DNA from: Hofstenia miamia
Taxonomy: Eukaryota > Xenacoelomorpha > Acoela > Hofsteniidae
Length of the DNA: 64,000 nucleotides
Assembly (NCBI GenBank): GCA_900660155.1
Contig: CABFPE010000524.1
Coordinates: forward strand, 233,708-297,707
Reading direction: 5' to 3'
Of the stretch, positions 38,701-53,700 are shown in pieces. Position numbers and translations under genes: made by a program. Each line of letters starts with the position of its first letter. The first letter of the stretch is position 1. The notes beneath the pieces were generated by a model. It made no database searches. It worked only from the letters and a program-made list of their open reading frames with translations, and was not told the DNA's origin.

Positions 38701-41700
38701 TTAATCGTTAAATGTCATTGTTTTAAAGAATTTAGGCGAACTATTATAAATTCTTTATGAAATGAATTCATACTTAAAATCATAGAAATACATTTGTCAG
38801 TGGTTGTTGTTTTTAGGTTAACAACTGAGAGCATTGTTCATAAGCGATATTTGAAATCTTCTGTGATAGTACCAAAATCGTGTGGCAGGCTATCAATTTG
38901 ACTTTAATGAAAATAACAGTCAAGTCAACTGAAATTTTGAACATTTACGCAGTAAAATTTATAAAATTCAATATGCAATTTTTTTTCAAATTATTATTAA
39001 AAATTACTTGGGTTAAAAAGCTAAAAGAGAAATCAAAGAACTTATCATCTAATATCAAATCTACTATATATAAAACTTACACTTATAAGATTCAAATTGT
39101 ATCATACACATGTTCAGTAATTTCTACTTCTATTTCTCTACAGAAATGAATTTTTTAATTAAAAATTATTTTAGTGTTTAATTTTACTAGAAAGCAATTA
39201 GAAATTACTTAAAACCTCATTAGCATACATCTTCTAAAAACTCAATTTTTTTAATTGCCGTTTTTCTTTACAACTCAATTTAAGGTTTTTTTTTAATTTG
39301 TAATTTTTAACATTACCATTCATTCAAAACTTTACGTAATGTTAGCGATTTTTACCTTGATTTATACAAACAATTGTATGTTATTTTCGCGCAAATAGTA
39401 TTTTGCCCGACAACGTGTTAAAATGGATAATTTTTCCCTGGCACCAGGGGCCTGCGGTATACCAATACCGCGGCATTTTGACAATACCAAAAGAAGAAAG
39501 GTCCATTAATCATGCAGTTACAATTATATTGCTGATTAGAACATACAATTCTATCAAAAATACTTTCTCAACAACGAGCTATTTATAGATTATTTATTTA
39601 TTTATAATCAAATTTTATAATGTGCCCATTCGGTGCATTTATTTCTTTGTAACGCAATAATCATGATTTTGAAATTTAAGTCCTTTTCATATATGATCGA
39701 AGGTCGAAAGATCAAGTGCAGTTTTAATATACTGGTGATATGTAACATTTCTGTAAGGTTGCACTAGTTTTTTCCATTTTAATGTTACACTTGCTTCGCA
39801 TGGTGCAGTTAAAAATTATATTCTTTTTCAATAAAATTCATGAATATTTGTAATTACTAGGTCTATCATAAGTCAATAAAGTCTCATTTAGAAATCAACT
39901 CCTTTCTACATAAGAACTCCGAAAAATATCATATAATGGATATAACCATTGCATACCACGACTGCAAAAATGATATTTCATTTTTGTTTTTAATTTTAAC
40001 TTTGTAGTGTTGAAATAAATACCTAAAAAGTTTAGACCCAAGTAATTTTAAAATTCGAGATTAAAAGAATATGAAAAAGGGATATTTTAGATAAAAAATA
40101 TCAATTTTATATGGTGAAGGTTAGGTAAAGAATAACAACCTAGTAATTACCGTAGATCCTCATGTATATGTAGAAGTTGCACCTCAAACTTTGAAGGTTG
40201 TTTTTTTAAGTTAATAGCATGGAGCGGGTATAAGCGCATCTGCCATGTCACAATAATTTTGTCCTTCCCACATACTTTATCCATTCATTTACCAAACATA
40301 ATTTACCCACGATTGTCAAATCAGCATTTGGGCATTCTAAAATGTATATTAACCCCGAACTTATCCTTTTTCAGGCCACTGTTCATTACAATGAACAAGA
40401 CAAAAAACTGAAAAAGCTAAGTCAAATTTTAGGGAAAATCTGTTTTAGCGGTTTATGTCGTTCCGTCTATGCCAAAAATGAAATACTGTCTCTTACAGTT
40501 TGTTGTTGCGATTTATATGTTAAACAATTAATTTTTATTCAGCCTAAGCTAAAAAGTTTCAATTTCAAAATTATTTTTTTAGAAATGCTATTAACTATTG
40601 CTATATTTGTTCACAAATATTTTCATTAGCATTATGTATCACTTAATATACATTATAATGACCAAACATCTATGGGATTTGAACATTCCAGTGAACATAA
40701 ACATTCATAAAAATGAGAGGCTGGTCAGGGTTCATCACAATGAACACTAAAATAAGTTTATATTTATTTTTTCAATTATCAACATGCTTTTTGACGTATA
40801 TTTATCCAGAAAAATGGTCATATTTAAAAAAATCATCTAACATACAATTTTGGTCAGAAAGGGTTATTAAAAAGTTTACAGATATAATTTTTAGACTCGA
40901 GGATTTACTGTACTTACTAATGCATCTATTATTTTTTGAGGTGTTTTAAATGCCTGTCACTATTATTTTGAAATTAATGCATATATATATATATATAGTC
41001 GGCGAACAGATACCGTGGTATTTTGTGTGATACCGGACCGAACCGACTCCCAAAATTTTCATACTGCCGGGCCCTACCTAGCACCAATGGCATAAGAATT
41101 TCTTTCGAGGAATCAATTGGCAGAAGATCATCTTGTTTTTAGAAAGTTGACTTCAATTATTTACTAATATGATAATTAGTCAACTACTTACCTCCAGTGC
41201 CATCTATACTATTTAAAATGAGACGAATAATTTATTTATTGAAAGCACTAGTCGTTGTAGCTAATTAGAATATCTTGGCTAAAAGCTTTTGCAAGTTTTC
41301 AATGTATTTTTATACTTAATTGCATAAATTGCTTTCTATTTGAGAAGTATTCTCCGTATTTTATATTACTGATTTAACCCTATTCGACGTGGACTCCTCA
41401 AGCCTAATGAGCCCACTATCTGATTGTGGATTGGACTACGATATTGAAGTGAAACGTTGCACATAAATTTTTAATGCCATCATTTTTTTTAATTGCATCA
41501 TCAACTCTCAAAATTTGTGTATTTTTTAAACAAAATAAATATTGCTTTTAGGTGTTAGAAATGATGAAATACATTAGAATTCATTCTTAACAAATATACT
41601 TTTCTTGTGTATGTAACATAGTTTTCATACTAATTATAGTAATGTTTTTGCCAAAATTTAAGGCTACTCTCGGTTGAAACAAACGTCATACATAAAATGA

Positions 41701-44700
41701 ACGGATTTTTATAAAAATTTTATAGGTGGGTTATTCTCCCAAGTCACCAAATCGCAATAACAAAGTTCCACAATTTTTTGAACAACAATTTAAAATTCTT
41801 TGAATATAAAATTTTTATAATATTTTCTAACACTTTTTGGTTTCGTACTATTATTTTTATTTATTAATTTCTGCAGTCATAATATTTTAGGCGAAATTCA
41901 CAATTTGTTGTAGAGGTTTTTAACTTAGCCTTATTCTTTATAGACGATCCTTTGGAGTGATGAATGTTTAAGCAACAATCTCGAATTAGGGCTGTGTTCG
42001 CGCATAATAATCTAAGCCGGAGAAACTTATGTTCTGGATAATTCCAATAAAAATTCATCAATTCGGCGTCAAAACTGCACCGAAAATTCAATAATAGAAA
42101 GAATTTTTAGCATTTAAGCGCAACACCTTGCAGATCTAGCATAATTTGAAGTAAATACTATCGACGGATTCCTGTAATTTAATCAAACTTTTGTTGATAC
42201 GTTTCTATATTTATGCAGCAGTTTCTGAAGCAAGCATGCCAGAAATATGTTGTTCTATATTGTTCTACGGTGTTCCAACTATATAGTTGTTAAAATCGAC
42301 AAGCACTAAATGGAAGAGGTCTCGTTGTCGTGAGTCTGTAAAAAGACCTTTAATTTACATTACCAACTTTGTAAAAAATTCTACTGTTTTTGCAATTTTT
42401 TACGAATAATGAAAACAATTTTTTTATATTTAGCTTTATTACTTGCCCACTTAAGTTTAGGAATTTATTTGACAATCCGTAAAAGGAAGTCCAAATTCCA
42501 ACTGGTCTGGCTAAATCTCTGAAATGAGGATAGCTCTATTTGCGAACTAACAGTGCCACTCACACTTTTAAGTTTTAGCCACAACTCATAAGTACCTTGC
42601 TATTATGAAAAATGTAGTCGTATGCCTTCACCAAGAAAATGCTATTAGTTTTAAATTAAGAATCTTAAAGCTTCTCTTACTAATTCAATATTTTAGATCA
42701 TACAGGGAAATTGTCGGAGGCGTTAAAGAAAATGTCTTTAAAAAAGAAGTCGAAGACAAAGCTCATACGAAGTAAGTTTCTTTTTCACATACAACAATAA
42801 ATTTTATTTCTATAATATCTATATAGTCATTATATATGTAGCATTTCAAAATCTTCGGTTTTATTAACTCATTTCTTGATTTTTCACAGTAAGCTATTTA
42901 ATGACTATATATTTATACATATATTTATAGATGTATGCCGCTTGCAAAGCCCAACATTTTTCGTTCTCCTTATTTTTTTGTTGTATGACGTAATGTTGAT
43001 AAGTCCAAATCACTTGGCCATTTAAAATGGACCATTTATGAATTGGTGTGCATATGCTTCACTAAATATGCATGATTTTTCAGTTCTTAAACTTATTTCA
43101 GTGTTGATGTTTTTTGTTTTCAGTGTTTTATGAATATTATTTCACATCAATTTTCCAATGTTTTCCCAAAATTTTAAGTTAAACCTAAGTCAACCTAGTA
43201 TATTTATATTGCTTAAATAAATATTGTCTTAAGTAATACTAAATAATATCTTGATATTATTGCAGAAAACTCAAAACTACAAAAAATAAGTTCTATTTTT
43301 AATAAAATATTAATTATTTTTTCTTAAAAATTAGAAACTAATTAATGACAAATACAAAGTTTTGTGTTGATTTTCACCGATGCAAATGGCATTTATGACG
43401 TATTTATTTCGATTTTCTTATTAAAACTCCTCACTTTCGACAATGATTTGTTTATTGGGCTTGAAGAGGTCTTTTTGCTCAAAGGGTCAGCAATTACTGC
43501 TCCATATACGTATTTTTTCATTCTGAAGTGCATAAATCGACTAAAAATTAAAAAATAGTTGCATATAATTTGCATATACTTTTTTTTCAAAATCACTAAC
43601 AAAATTTTGTACAATAGCTTTTTGCCGTAACACTTGTAATACCTTTGAGGGAATAATTTTTTAATGCTCAAGTATGCTTCCAAAATATATTTATATTCTT
43701 GAAATTAATAAATACTAAAATCTAATGATAAAGAAGTTTTAAATTTTTTTTCAAAGTTCAAATATAAATTTTAATTTTCTAGCAGTAATTTCAGTTGCAC
43801 CCAAGGCAATACTATTTAAGTATCGCCTTGGTTGCACCATTTTTCTATTTGACATAACACAACATATTTTTTGCACTGTTGGCAACTAGAATAGCAATTG
43901 TGTAAATAAATAAGTAGGCTTACTTTAGGTATTGTCGAATTTATACAAGAATAACAAACAGTATATTGCGCAATAGCATTTATTGCATTTATGCATTTCA
44001 CGGTATTTTTTTCAATCAAGACACAATAGAAGCTCTTTGCTGAATCAATTCCATGTAAGGCTCATGTTTTGAAAAAGACCGTTGGGCATGCTAAACACAG
44101 TTCTATTCTGTGTTTTAATTTTTATTCTATTGCTTACATATAATTTTTTTTGAATAAAATGTTGTTAGTGCATGAATTGAAATGTAAAACAATTTTAAAT
44201 TTAGAATATATAATTTAAATCGGCTTAAATGACTCTCCAATACTGTAGGACTGATTCATAAATTCTTATGATAAAAGCAAGAGGTGAAAATATTTCTAAT
44301 ATAAATGTAATTCAATAATTTCTCAAGCTGCAATAAATCAATATCAATTTATAAATATGATATTTGTAGTAGCAGTGGTGGGGTTGCCAGTCTGGTATTC
44401 GGTAGTGCACGAGTTCTTGCCGACTGTCTTTTGTAAGTCTTAAATGGATATCGTTTGAGCATTGCATCATGTCAGAATGATGTTGTAGATTGTTCCCGCC
44501 CTTTGTTCACAACTGTGTCAACCACACATAGTATATCGAAATGGAAGTTTCTTAATCGAATTATTGTTGACGGTCAATAAACTACGTTGCAAAACCTGTT
44601 CTCCTGATTAAAAAACAGCGTTATTTTTAATGCGAATGCTAGATTAAAAATTTATTGTAGTGGATTAGCTTCATTTTTCAACATATACATAACTAAACTA

Positions 44701-47700
44701 TTTTCAATTAAGAATAAGCTCAATGTTTATAATTTGTGGGAATTTTCTAGCCAGATTATTTCCTCTATTTACAGCGCATGCAGGCAAGTTTGTTTTTTAT
44801 AGAATCCAATTGTTTTATTCGCTAATGGAATTCATTTTTTCTACTAACTTTATTCTCTCATAATTTGTTTTTTAAAATCACATGTGTTTTAGCAGGCCAT
44901 TTATCATATTTTAGACTAGCTCTAGCTTTTATAAATTGAAACTGTTCTATATGTGAATGCTTGTTTGATGTTGCGTAAATTTACTGGTTTCTGTTTTTAT
45001 TGCATGCAACTATTATTACATACAATAATATTGTTTTTGCACTTATAGACTGCTGCAGCGTGTGGGCTCTTTGCACGTAAGAAATATAAAAAAGCATTTC
45101 AGAAATCACCATGCTAGTGGGGAATCTCACAGGGGCAGACGATTCTCCTGCGAGAATTTGTCACTCCCCTTCGTAACAGCTTCAGAATTTGAGTAGGGTT
45201 TGATCTGTGTTTGTTTCTCTCTCAGCACCGTAGAATTGTCTTTGAAACACTGTATCCTTATGTTTACAAAATTTTATTCTGTACAAGGTCCAATCGATTT
45301 ATTAGATACTTTCGTTTACGCCATCTAACGGCTGTCTTTGAAATTGAGTGATTAGGTGTTTTTACATGTGCAATATTTCATTTATTTACGACGGTTGGGA
45401 AAATAATTAGCATACACTACTTTAAAAACTTGAATGCAGTAATACTATGCACTCTATTAGCTATATTGAGAAAATTCTGCTTTCAGTTAAATAGTTACAT
45501 TCATGCAGATGTAAAAGTATGTTTAAGTACATATATAGGTGATAGGTGATAATAATTTTAATTTGTCTGAATGTATGTCACAATATGTCATTTTTGTGAC
45601 ACAAATATTTAGAAATAATAGAAAAAATATTTTTTATTTAATTTTTTGAGACATTTGGAATGCGTTTGTATTTGCAACATTCCTGAAAGACCCCTAATTT
45701 ATATTGAAGTTTTAGATATATTTATCATATAGAATTTTGACTAATTTATTGTATGAGTATGATTGGGAAAATTTTCCCGCAAATATCTGTCTGTTGTTAA
45801 AGTTATAATACAAATTTATAAATTTAGGCATATTTCACGAATAATTGGGTTTGTTCTACATATTTTATGAAATTTTGAATTCTTACAGTTAGTCCTATGT
45901 GTGCAAACAAGATTTCCTTGTCGAAACGACAGAAGGTACACACTACAATTTCTGCTCCTTGATATTTGGATGATGGCTTCATTGTTACAATGCTGACGCC
46001 ATGTTAATCCTGATCTATTTACATTTTTGTACTGCAACATTGTTTCCCTTTATAATTTTCATTCATTCTAACTGGGTTGGCATGTCTTAAACATGGAGTA
46101 CTTTAGGCACTGCTTAAAACAGTGTTTTAAACACATACTTATTTGCAATGTTTTTTAAAATTGTTTTTCAAATTCATGTAGAAATTTACGAAAAGATTGG
46201 AAAATAATTTTTCGAGTCATCCATAGGGACTTTTATAACCGACTTTCTACCGGAAAACTAGTAAAACCTGCATTTTGTTTATAAGTTTATCATAATTCAA
46301 TGTTGGCTGCTGTATGCGCTTTCAGTAAAATTTTAGTACGTTGAACTGGTTCTGTCCAACAGCAGAAAAATATTGTTAAAATATCTTTTGTAAAAAAAAT
46401 ACACTGGTTTCCAACCCCCATTCAGCACTTATATACAAAAGGAACGATTTTCAAAATTTTCCCACAAATATCTGTCTGTTGTTAAAGTTATAATACAAAT
46501 TTATAAATTTAGGCATATTTCACGTATAATTGGGTTTGTTCTACATATTTTATGAAATTTTGAATTCTTACAGTTAGTCCTATGTGTGCAAACAAGATTT
46601 CCTTGTCGAAACGACAGAAGGTACACACTACAATTTCTGCTCCTTGATATTTGGATGATGGCTTCATTGTTACAATGCTGACGCCATGTTAATCCTGATC
46701 TATTTACATTTTTGTACTGCAACATTGTTTCCCTTTATAATTTTCATTCATTCTAACTGGGTTGGCATGTCTTAAACATGGAGTACTTTAGGCACTGCTT
46801 AAAACAGTGTTTTAAACACATACTTATTTGCAATGTTTTTTAAAATTGTTTTTCAAATTCATGTAGAAATTTACGAAAAGATTGGAAAATAATTTTTCGA
46901 GTCATCCATAGGGACTTTTATAACCGACTTTCTACCGGAAAACTAGTAAAACCTGCATTTTGTTTATAAGTTTATCATAATTCAATGTTGGCTGCTGTAT
47001 GCGCTTTCAGTAAAATTTTAGTACGTTGAACTGGTTCTGTCCAACAGCAGAAAAATATTGTTAAAATATCTTTTGTAAAAAAAATACACTGGTTTCCAAC
47101 CCCCATTCAGCACTTATATACAAAAGGAACGATTTTCCGACGCTTCAAGCAATAAACTAAAACAAATATCATTGGGAAATTTACTGAAACTCACAAAATT
47201 AGTTCGATCGACTTCGTTCTCAAGAATATTTTTCTAGATCTATGGTACTATGTAAGCATAGAATAACTTTTTGATTGTTACTTTTAAAGATGCATTGTAA
47301 GTGGATAATGAAGTTATGGGCACTCACCCACTAACGGAAATTAGAGAGCGATGAATTTAAAACGAAAATTCCCAATCAAACAGACATTCTTCAAACAGTA
47401 CGTTATTAATGCTCACTCAGATCATTTTCCACACTAATAATTTCCTTTTAATCGTTCTCTGAGGCTGGAATTGGAAGAGCCTCTTTCTCCAACACAGGGA
47501 TTACAATTCATCTAGTTGAAGGAATTGATTAATAAAATCAAATGATTGCTGTTATCTGGTGATGGCTTCATTTCGTAAACATCAAAGTTTTCGACAGAGG
47601 CGTCCAATTAATAAAAATTATCCAATAATTTATCAAAGAATTTATTATTGCTTCTTGATAAAACGACTGAAATTGCAGAAAAATCGAATTTTCTAATATT

Positions 47701-50700
47701 CGCTTAATAGTCTATATTCTAGCTTAGTTTGAAGTTTAATTACTTATCTTGTAAGTGAGGATGTTTCCCCACACTTATGTATTATGCATAATATTATTTG
47801 TAAACAATTGCAGCAATCAAAAATAGGTATGGACATGGACATGACGACTAGATCATGTTCTTTTTTGAAAAGTTCAAAGTTTGCCAGCACTCCTTCAATT
47901 TGCATCCACTGAAGTTTATTGGAAACTTTTTGTTTTATAATTATCAGTAATTCCCGATTTTCTTATGTCTTCTTCCATAGGAAATGTTGACGCAAGTCTG
48001 CGCATGGTTTAACCGTTTTTAGCACATTTCGTTTTGGACATGCTCATCTTTGAATTAGGTGCATCTACTTTTTTGTTGTGAAGGATTATATGCATATTTT
48101 TGTAAAATTCTGATGCTGCACTCTCTCTGATTTAAGCAAAAAATTTATTTCAAAATTTTGTGTGATTTTACTGTATTTTTTAGTTGATAAATGCTAGAGT
48201 TAGAAATGATGTTTGTTAAAATGACATCGATGTTATTGTTTTTAATGTTATTTTAAATTAAGAGGTTTGTAGGAACTTACATAGATCTTTAATTCCATAA
48301 CGGTATGTTGTGTTCAGTTGGAGCATGAATTTTAAGATAAATTAAGATAAGTTTTGAATAGTTTTGAAAGCTGCTCAGTTTGCAGAACGTCTCTTCGTCC
48401 ATTGAAAAGTCCATTGGCATACAGAAATTTCCCTGGGTATCAATTTCGATACTTTGTAGCAAGCGCCAATTACGGCGAGTGTAAAGAAGTTTAAAGATTT
48501 TCCAATTAATTTGTCAGCCGAGTGTCACTAATTTTGATGTGTTCCATTCACAGAATGCCGACTCAAACAAAGATGGTCCCTCATTCTTAGACGTTGTGAT
48601 TCTAATGTGAATTGGCCTTTCGCAAAATCGAGTTAATTACGCTGAACCGGAAATTAACGTTTTCGAAGTTTGTTATATCAAGTGTGTGACAGTTCAATTC
48701 ATCAATTGTAATCTCTTCGTTTCCACTCTACGTTATTTGTAACTAACTATTTGTTAAATATCCAATCGCATATTTTTATTGAAATTTCCAAACATGTTTA
48801 AAAGGGAATTAATAGACACTTGCATTGTGTAATAGGCTTCTGCGAAACCGTCTAGTCACATAGGTGTTACTGATCCCAATCTCATGGGGCTGGGACCTCG
48901 GACCAAAAATGAAGAATCTGAGACCAGGATTTCAAAATATTACTCATAATTTTTTTACTAATTTTGGTCAAAATAGAAGTTGAGGTGAAATCACTAGTAC
49001 TATAAGACCAGTAAATGTCATGGGACTGGGACCGAATGCAATGGAACTAAGTGGGACGGGGACCAACAAAATCCTGGTTCCGGCGAATCCTACTGCACAA
49101 CTCTACAAAACCGAAGAGATTTTTAAACCATTTATGAGATCAGAATTTTAAATCTAGTTTTGCAAGCCTGTTGAATTCACTGTGCAGTTATGTTTCAGTT
49201 AAGTTGGGACAACCATTTTGGAAATTACAATGAGATCCATTCAATTTTAAAAGATTAGAATATCGAGAGAAATATCATTTGTGAAATTTGTATTCTGCCT
49301 AATTCTCTTTAACATAACAATTCTTGTACATCGGGCACATCTGCAGATCTTTGCCATTGCAAAAGAACAGTTGCTGCACACTAGTGAGCTTTCTAGGGTA
49401 GCTTCTACGACATTACTGTTCGAATTTTGATTTTCGCATTTACATGTACGAATTTACTTGCAATAACTCATACAACTTATCTTTGAATTCGAATTCATCT
49501 GAAATTTAATTTAACACCACATTTTTATAATCTACTATTGCGTGGATCAGTTAACTGTATTTCTATAATTCTTTGTGGCAGCAATTTTTAAGGTTTTACT
49601 TGCTTTTAATGGTTCCTTGCCACAAAATGTCATTTACATATCATTAACTGTAGTTTTAAGCAAAATTCTTTACGTTTTACATCTGCATGAATGTAAATCT
49701 ATTTTTTCTTCATTAAAAAACGTTATACTTTGGGGAAAGTGGCCCACCTGATCAGTCATTTCTAATTTCTTTATTTCTGTTTTACTGTTGTGATCACACT
49801 TAGTTTATGTCACGGGCATTTCATTGTTGTATCATATTCTCCAACGATTGCATGCATAAAAGTTACCGGGTGATCACTTGCAACTAAGGGTTAAATTGAA
49901 CACGCCGTATCGAGTTTGCAGTGGTTTGTTGCATGAGGTAATGATTTAATGAAGTGCTCTTCTACCTGCATTTGCTAAATGTATGAATTCTTATTTGTAT
50001 AGTGTCACATCTTGCTAAAGTTTTCAAAATGTTGCACACTGGCCAAATAGAGATTTTGATATATTATTATAAATAATCAAAATATTTAAAATTCTTTCAA
50101 ATTTGCTATTTTATAGCAGACTAACAGAACATAACAGATATTTAGGTAATATTTGATTTAGCCGAGCCATGTTATGATCTGTATTTAATGGATTAGAAAA
50201 TTTGCATCAATTGCGACTAATTATAACTACGGAAAACACTGGCTCTAATTTAAGTGCTCTACCAAGCTGTAATGACGTTTGCACAAGTATGAACCCAATA
50301 GGTTTGGATTAAAAATTATGACGGTATGCAACATTGTGCCTTCAAAATTTTTCTTAGGCTTTTCTGAAACTAATCTGTTTGTAGAGGAGTGCACATATTG
50401 TAAAAAATTGTCCTTAAATTTATTGTTTAGAGAAAGGAATGAGTTCGCTGCCATCAAGCGAAAAGATCTCAAGGACATTGCAACTCTGGGTGTTGGTGGG
50501 TTCGGCCGGGTGCAATTGGTAGGCTTATGTTTTAGTAATTATTGCTTTATATTTAATTTTCTCATCGCCTAATGATGAGAGAGTAATTCCCCAGTGTGAT
50601 GAATTTTTCTTTCCGAATGCCAGTTCTTTCCCAAAGCAATTTAAACTTTACATTGGACTAAACTTTCTTAATACAGAAGTTAGTCAATAAATGGTTTTTA

Positions 50701-53700
50701 TATAGAACTATTATAAATATCGCTCATAAACCTGACGACTGTGCACTGAACTAAGATATACATGGGCAGAAATACAAATATATCTGCATCAGTTATATAC
50801 TTTAATATAATTAATTCGATTTGTACCCGAGTGGGTTGTTTAAAACAACGTTTAAAGAGGATTAATGAAACGAAAAAATATTGCGCACCTATATTATTAT
50901 ATCAAATTCATTTGATATTTCTAAAAATTTCATAATATTGTCCATTCGTGATTTAAACGCATCGGACCATTTTTGATATACCGTAGAATTTTTTTATCGC
51001 GTATTGTGTGAGATCTTTGAGATTTTTATCAGATTTGTGTGAGAAATACTACGGAAATTACTTTCTTATACGGGCATTTTATGCAATTCTTCTAGGATAT
51101 ATATATATATATATTCCCTCGTCAAATCGTAACCTTGCCAATGTACTAAAATTGCTCTATGACGACTATTTCATAACGACTTTTTTATAACAACCAATTT
51201 CTGAAAGTGGAGTCTTCGTCTATAATTGCAGTTTTGCATTGCGAACGTTTGTGAACACTGTAGTTCCCTAAAGTGTTTCTCATGTGCATTTGTTAACTAC
51301 ACTAATATTTTGGGATAATAAATTTTTTGTATCTCTATTCTTTGTATTTTATGACAATAAATGAATAAAACTATATGTTGTTTCCCAGGAAGTTTATACC
51401 TCCAATTTTTATAACGGCCATTTTTATAATTACCATGTTTGGTGGTTCACTTGCATGGCCATTAATGCAATTCTAGTGCATTTAAACTTTGGTAGATCTT
51501 GTTGTCACATTTAAAATAATTGATATTTTATGAGTCATCAAAGTTTAGTTCAGAATTGGTAAATATTTTAGTTTCTTTTATAGAATTTACGCATATTATT
51601 CAATTTTTGTTGCTTCCTGAATTGTGAACACTCGCATCTAGCAAATGATTTGTTTAAAACATACCTATTGTANNNNNNNNNNNNNNNNNNNNNNNNNNNN
51701 NNNNNNNNNNNNNNNNNNNNNNNNNNNNNNNNNNNNNNNNNNNNNNNNNNNNNNNNNNNNNNNNNNNNNNNNNNNNNNNNNNNNNNNNNNNNNNNNNNNN
51801 NNNNNNNNNNNNNNNNNNNNNNNNNNNNNNNNNNNNNNNNNNNNNNNNNNNNNNNNNNNNNNNNNNNNNNNNNNNNNNNNNNNNNNNNNNNNNNNNNNNN
51901 NNNNNNNNNNNNNNNNNNNNNNNNNNNNNNNNNNNNNNNNNNNNNNNNNNNNNNNNNNNNNNNNNNNNNNNNNNNNNNNNNNNNNNNNNNNNNNNNNNNN
52001 NNNNNNNNNNNNNNNNNNNNNNNNNNNNNNNNNNNNNNNNNNNNNNNNNNNNNNNNNNNNNNNNNNNNNNNNNNNNNNNNNNNNNNNNNNNNNNNNNNNN
52101 NNNNNNNNNNNNNNNNNNNNNNNNNNNNNNNNNNNNNNNNNNNNNNNNNNNNNNNNNNNNNNNNNNNNNNNNNNNNNNNNNNNNNNNNNNNNNNNNNNNN
52201 NNNNNNNNNNNNNNNNNNNNNNNNNNNNNNNNNNNNNNNNNNNNNNNNNNNNNNNNNNNNNNNNNNNNNNNNNNNNNNNNNNNNNNNNNNNNNNNNNNNN
52301 NNNNNNNNNNNNNNNNNNNNNNNNNNNNNNNNNNNNNNNNNNNNNNNNNNNNNNNNNNNNNNNNNNNNNNNNNNNNNNNNNNNNNNNNNNNNNNNNNNNN
52401 NNNNNNNNNNNNNNNNNNNNNNNNNNNNNNNNNNNNNNNNNNNNNNNNNNNNNNNNNNNNNNNNNNNNNNNNNNNNNNNNNNNNNNNNNNNNNNNNNNNN
52501 NNNNNNNNNNNNNNNNNNNNNNNNNNNNNNNNNNNNNNNNNNNNNNNNNNNNNNNNNNNNNNNNNNNNNNNNNNNNNNNNNNNNNNNNNNNNNNNNNNNN
52601 NNNNNNNNNNNNNNNNNNNNNNNNNNNNNNNNNNNNNNNNNNNNNNNNNNNNNNNNNNNNNNNNNNNNNNNNATATATATATATATATATAGCATAGAAA
52701 AAAAGCTATTTTTAGTATAAAAATCACAAAAACTGAAAATTTACCAAAATCGCAATTATTTGATTTTCAGCAATTTCGCAATTAACTCTTGAATAATTCT
52801 TAAATTTTGAGCATTTTGAACCTTGTTTGTTATAAAAATAATTCTTATAAATAAGAAAGTGTATTGCACAAACTATTGATCGTCTAAGTGTATACATTTA
52901 CGTATAGTTTTTTAACAGAAGTTTTACTTGAGACTGATTGCGAACGATGTAGTTATGCATTAATGCAACTTTTTAGTATCCAATGGCATTCATTCACCCC
53001 AAAATTTAATTAAAATTAGTCGAAAATTAGTCTGTCAGTCATGTTTAGCATTTATTTCACCTATTTATTTCCTCCGTCATGAAACATTTCTGACATTGTT
53101 TTGTGTAATTAAATTGGGAATTTGTCAATCGTTAGCAAATCAAAAACGTAAAAATTCGTGACAAAACGGCAGAAATTAAAGCATTTTAATTTTTTTCAAA
53201 AAACCAATTATAATATCATTTTTTTAACCAAATCTTGCTGTGAAAATCAAATTATATTTTATCCTGTTCTACATAATCAATCTTGGCTTTGCAAGTTCAT
53301 AAAATTCTATGCGAAATAAAATTTTAACATATTTCTTGTAGATGTTTCGTAAAACGTTCAAACATTCCAGTCTAGTGCCCTAAGATCAACAAAATATTTA
53401 TTTTTGTCAATCTTATGAAATTCAAATTCAATGAATCAAATCTGCCAGTCTTCTATAATAGCAATCCTGTGAAGCAATTAAGCTCTATAAGAAATGTCTT
53501 AATAGAGAATTTGAAATTAATACGACATCTGGCGGTGATGAATAGCGATTTCTATAATTCCCGGAAACGTTTTGTTACTTGATACAGTTTATTATCGTGC
53601 GGACGATTAAATTTTTATTTTCCTACAGAAATTTGTGTTGTATTGTTTTAATTTAACTACGAGGTTGACAATTATTAATTTTTAAATTAATAACATCAAA

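Larger units (their letters stand above)
42772..50430 (+). other. PKG intron 7 (7.7 kb)
   Basis: GTAAGT...GTTTAG. Contains the 685-bp tandem duplication (45768-47137) and an inverted GGTCCC-family MITE (48858-49099). No other gene recognised. Confidence 0.8.

Noticed and set aside
41864-42091. 75-codon minus-strand frame with [15 protein letters not shown]
   Set aside because: Looks slightly protein-like but matches no family I can name and has no neighbours of the same kind; not supported.
45049-45076. Possible PKG microexon with TTATAG acceptor and GTAAGA donor
   Set aside because: At 28 nt it would shift the frame between two exons that already join in phase, and it has no counterpart in relatives.
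45816-46725. Two identical 74-codon minus-strand genes
   Set aside because: Identity comes from the 685-bp tandem duplication; the protein resembles nothing and lies inside a PKG intron.
51568-52727. Several 350-375-codon frames on both strands across the 1000-N gap
   Set aside because: Artefacts of N being read as open; the known flanks are TA repeats and intron.
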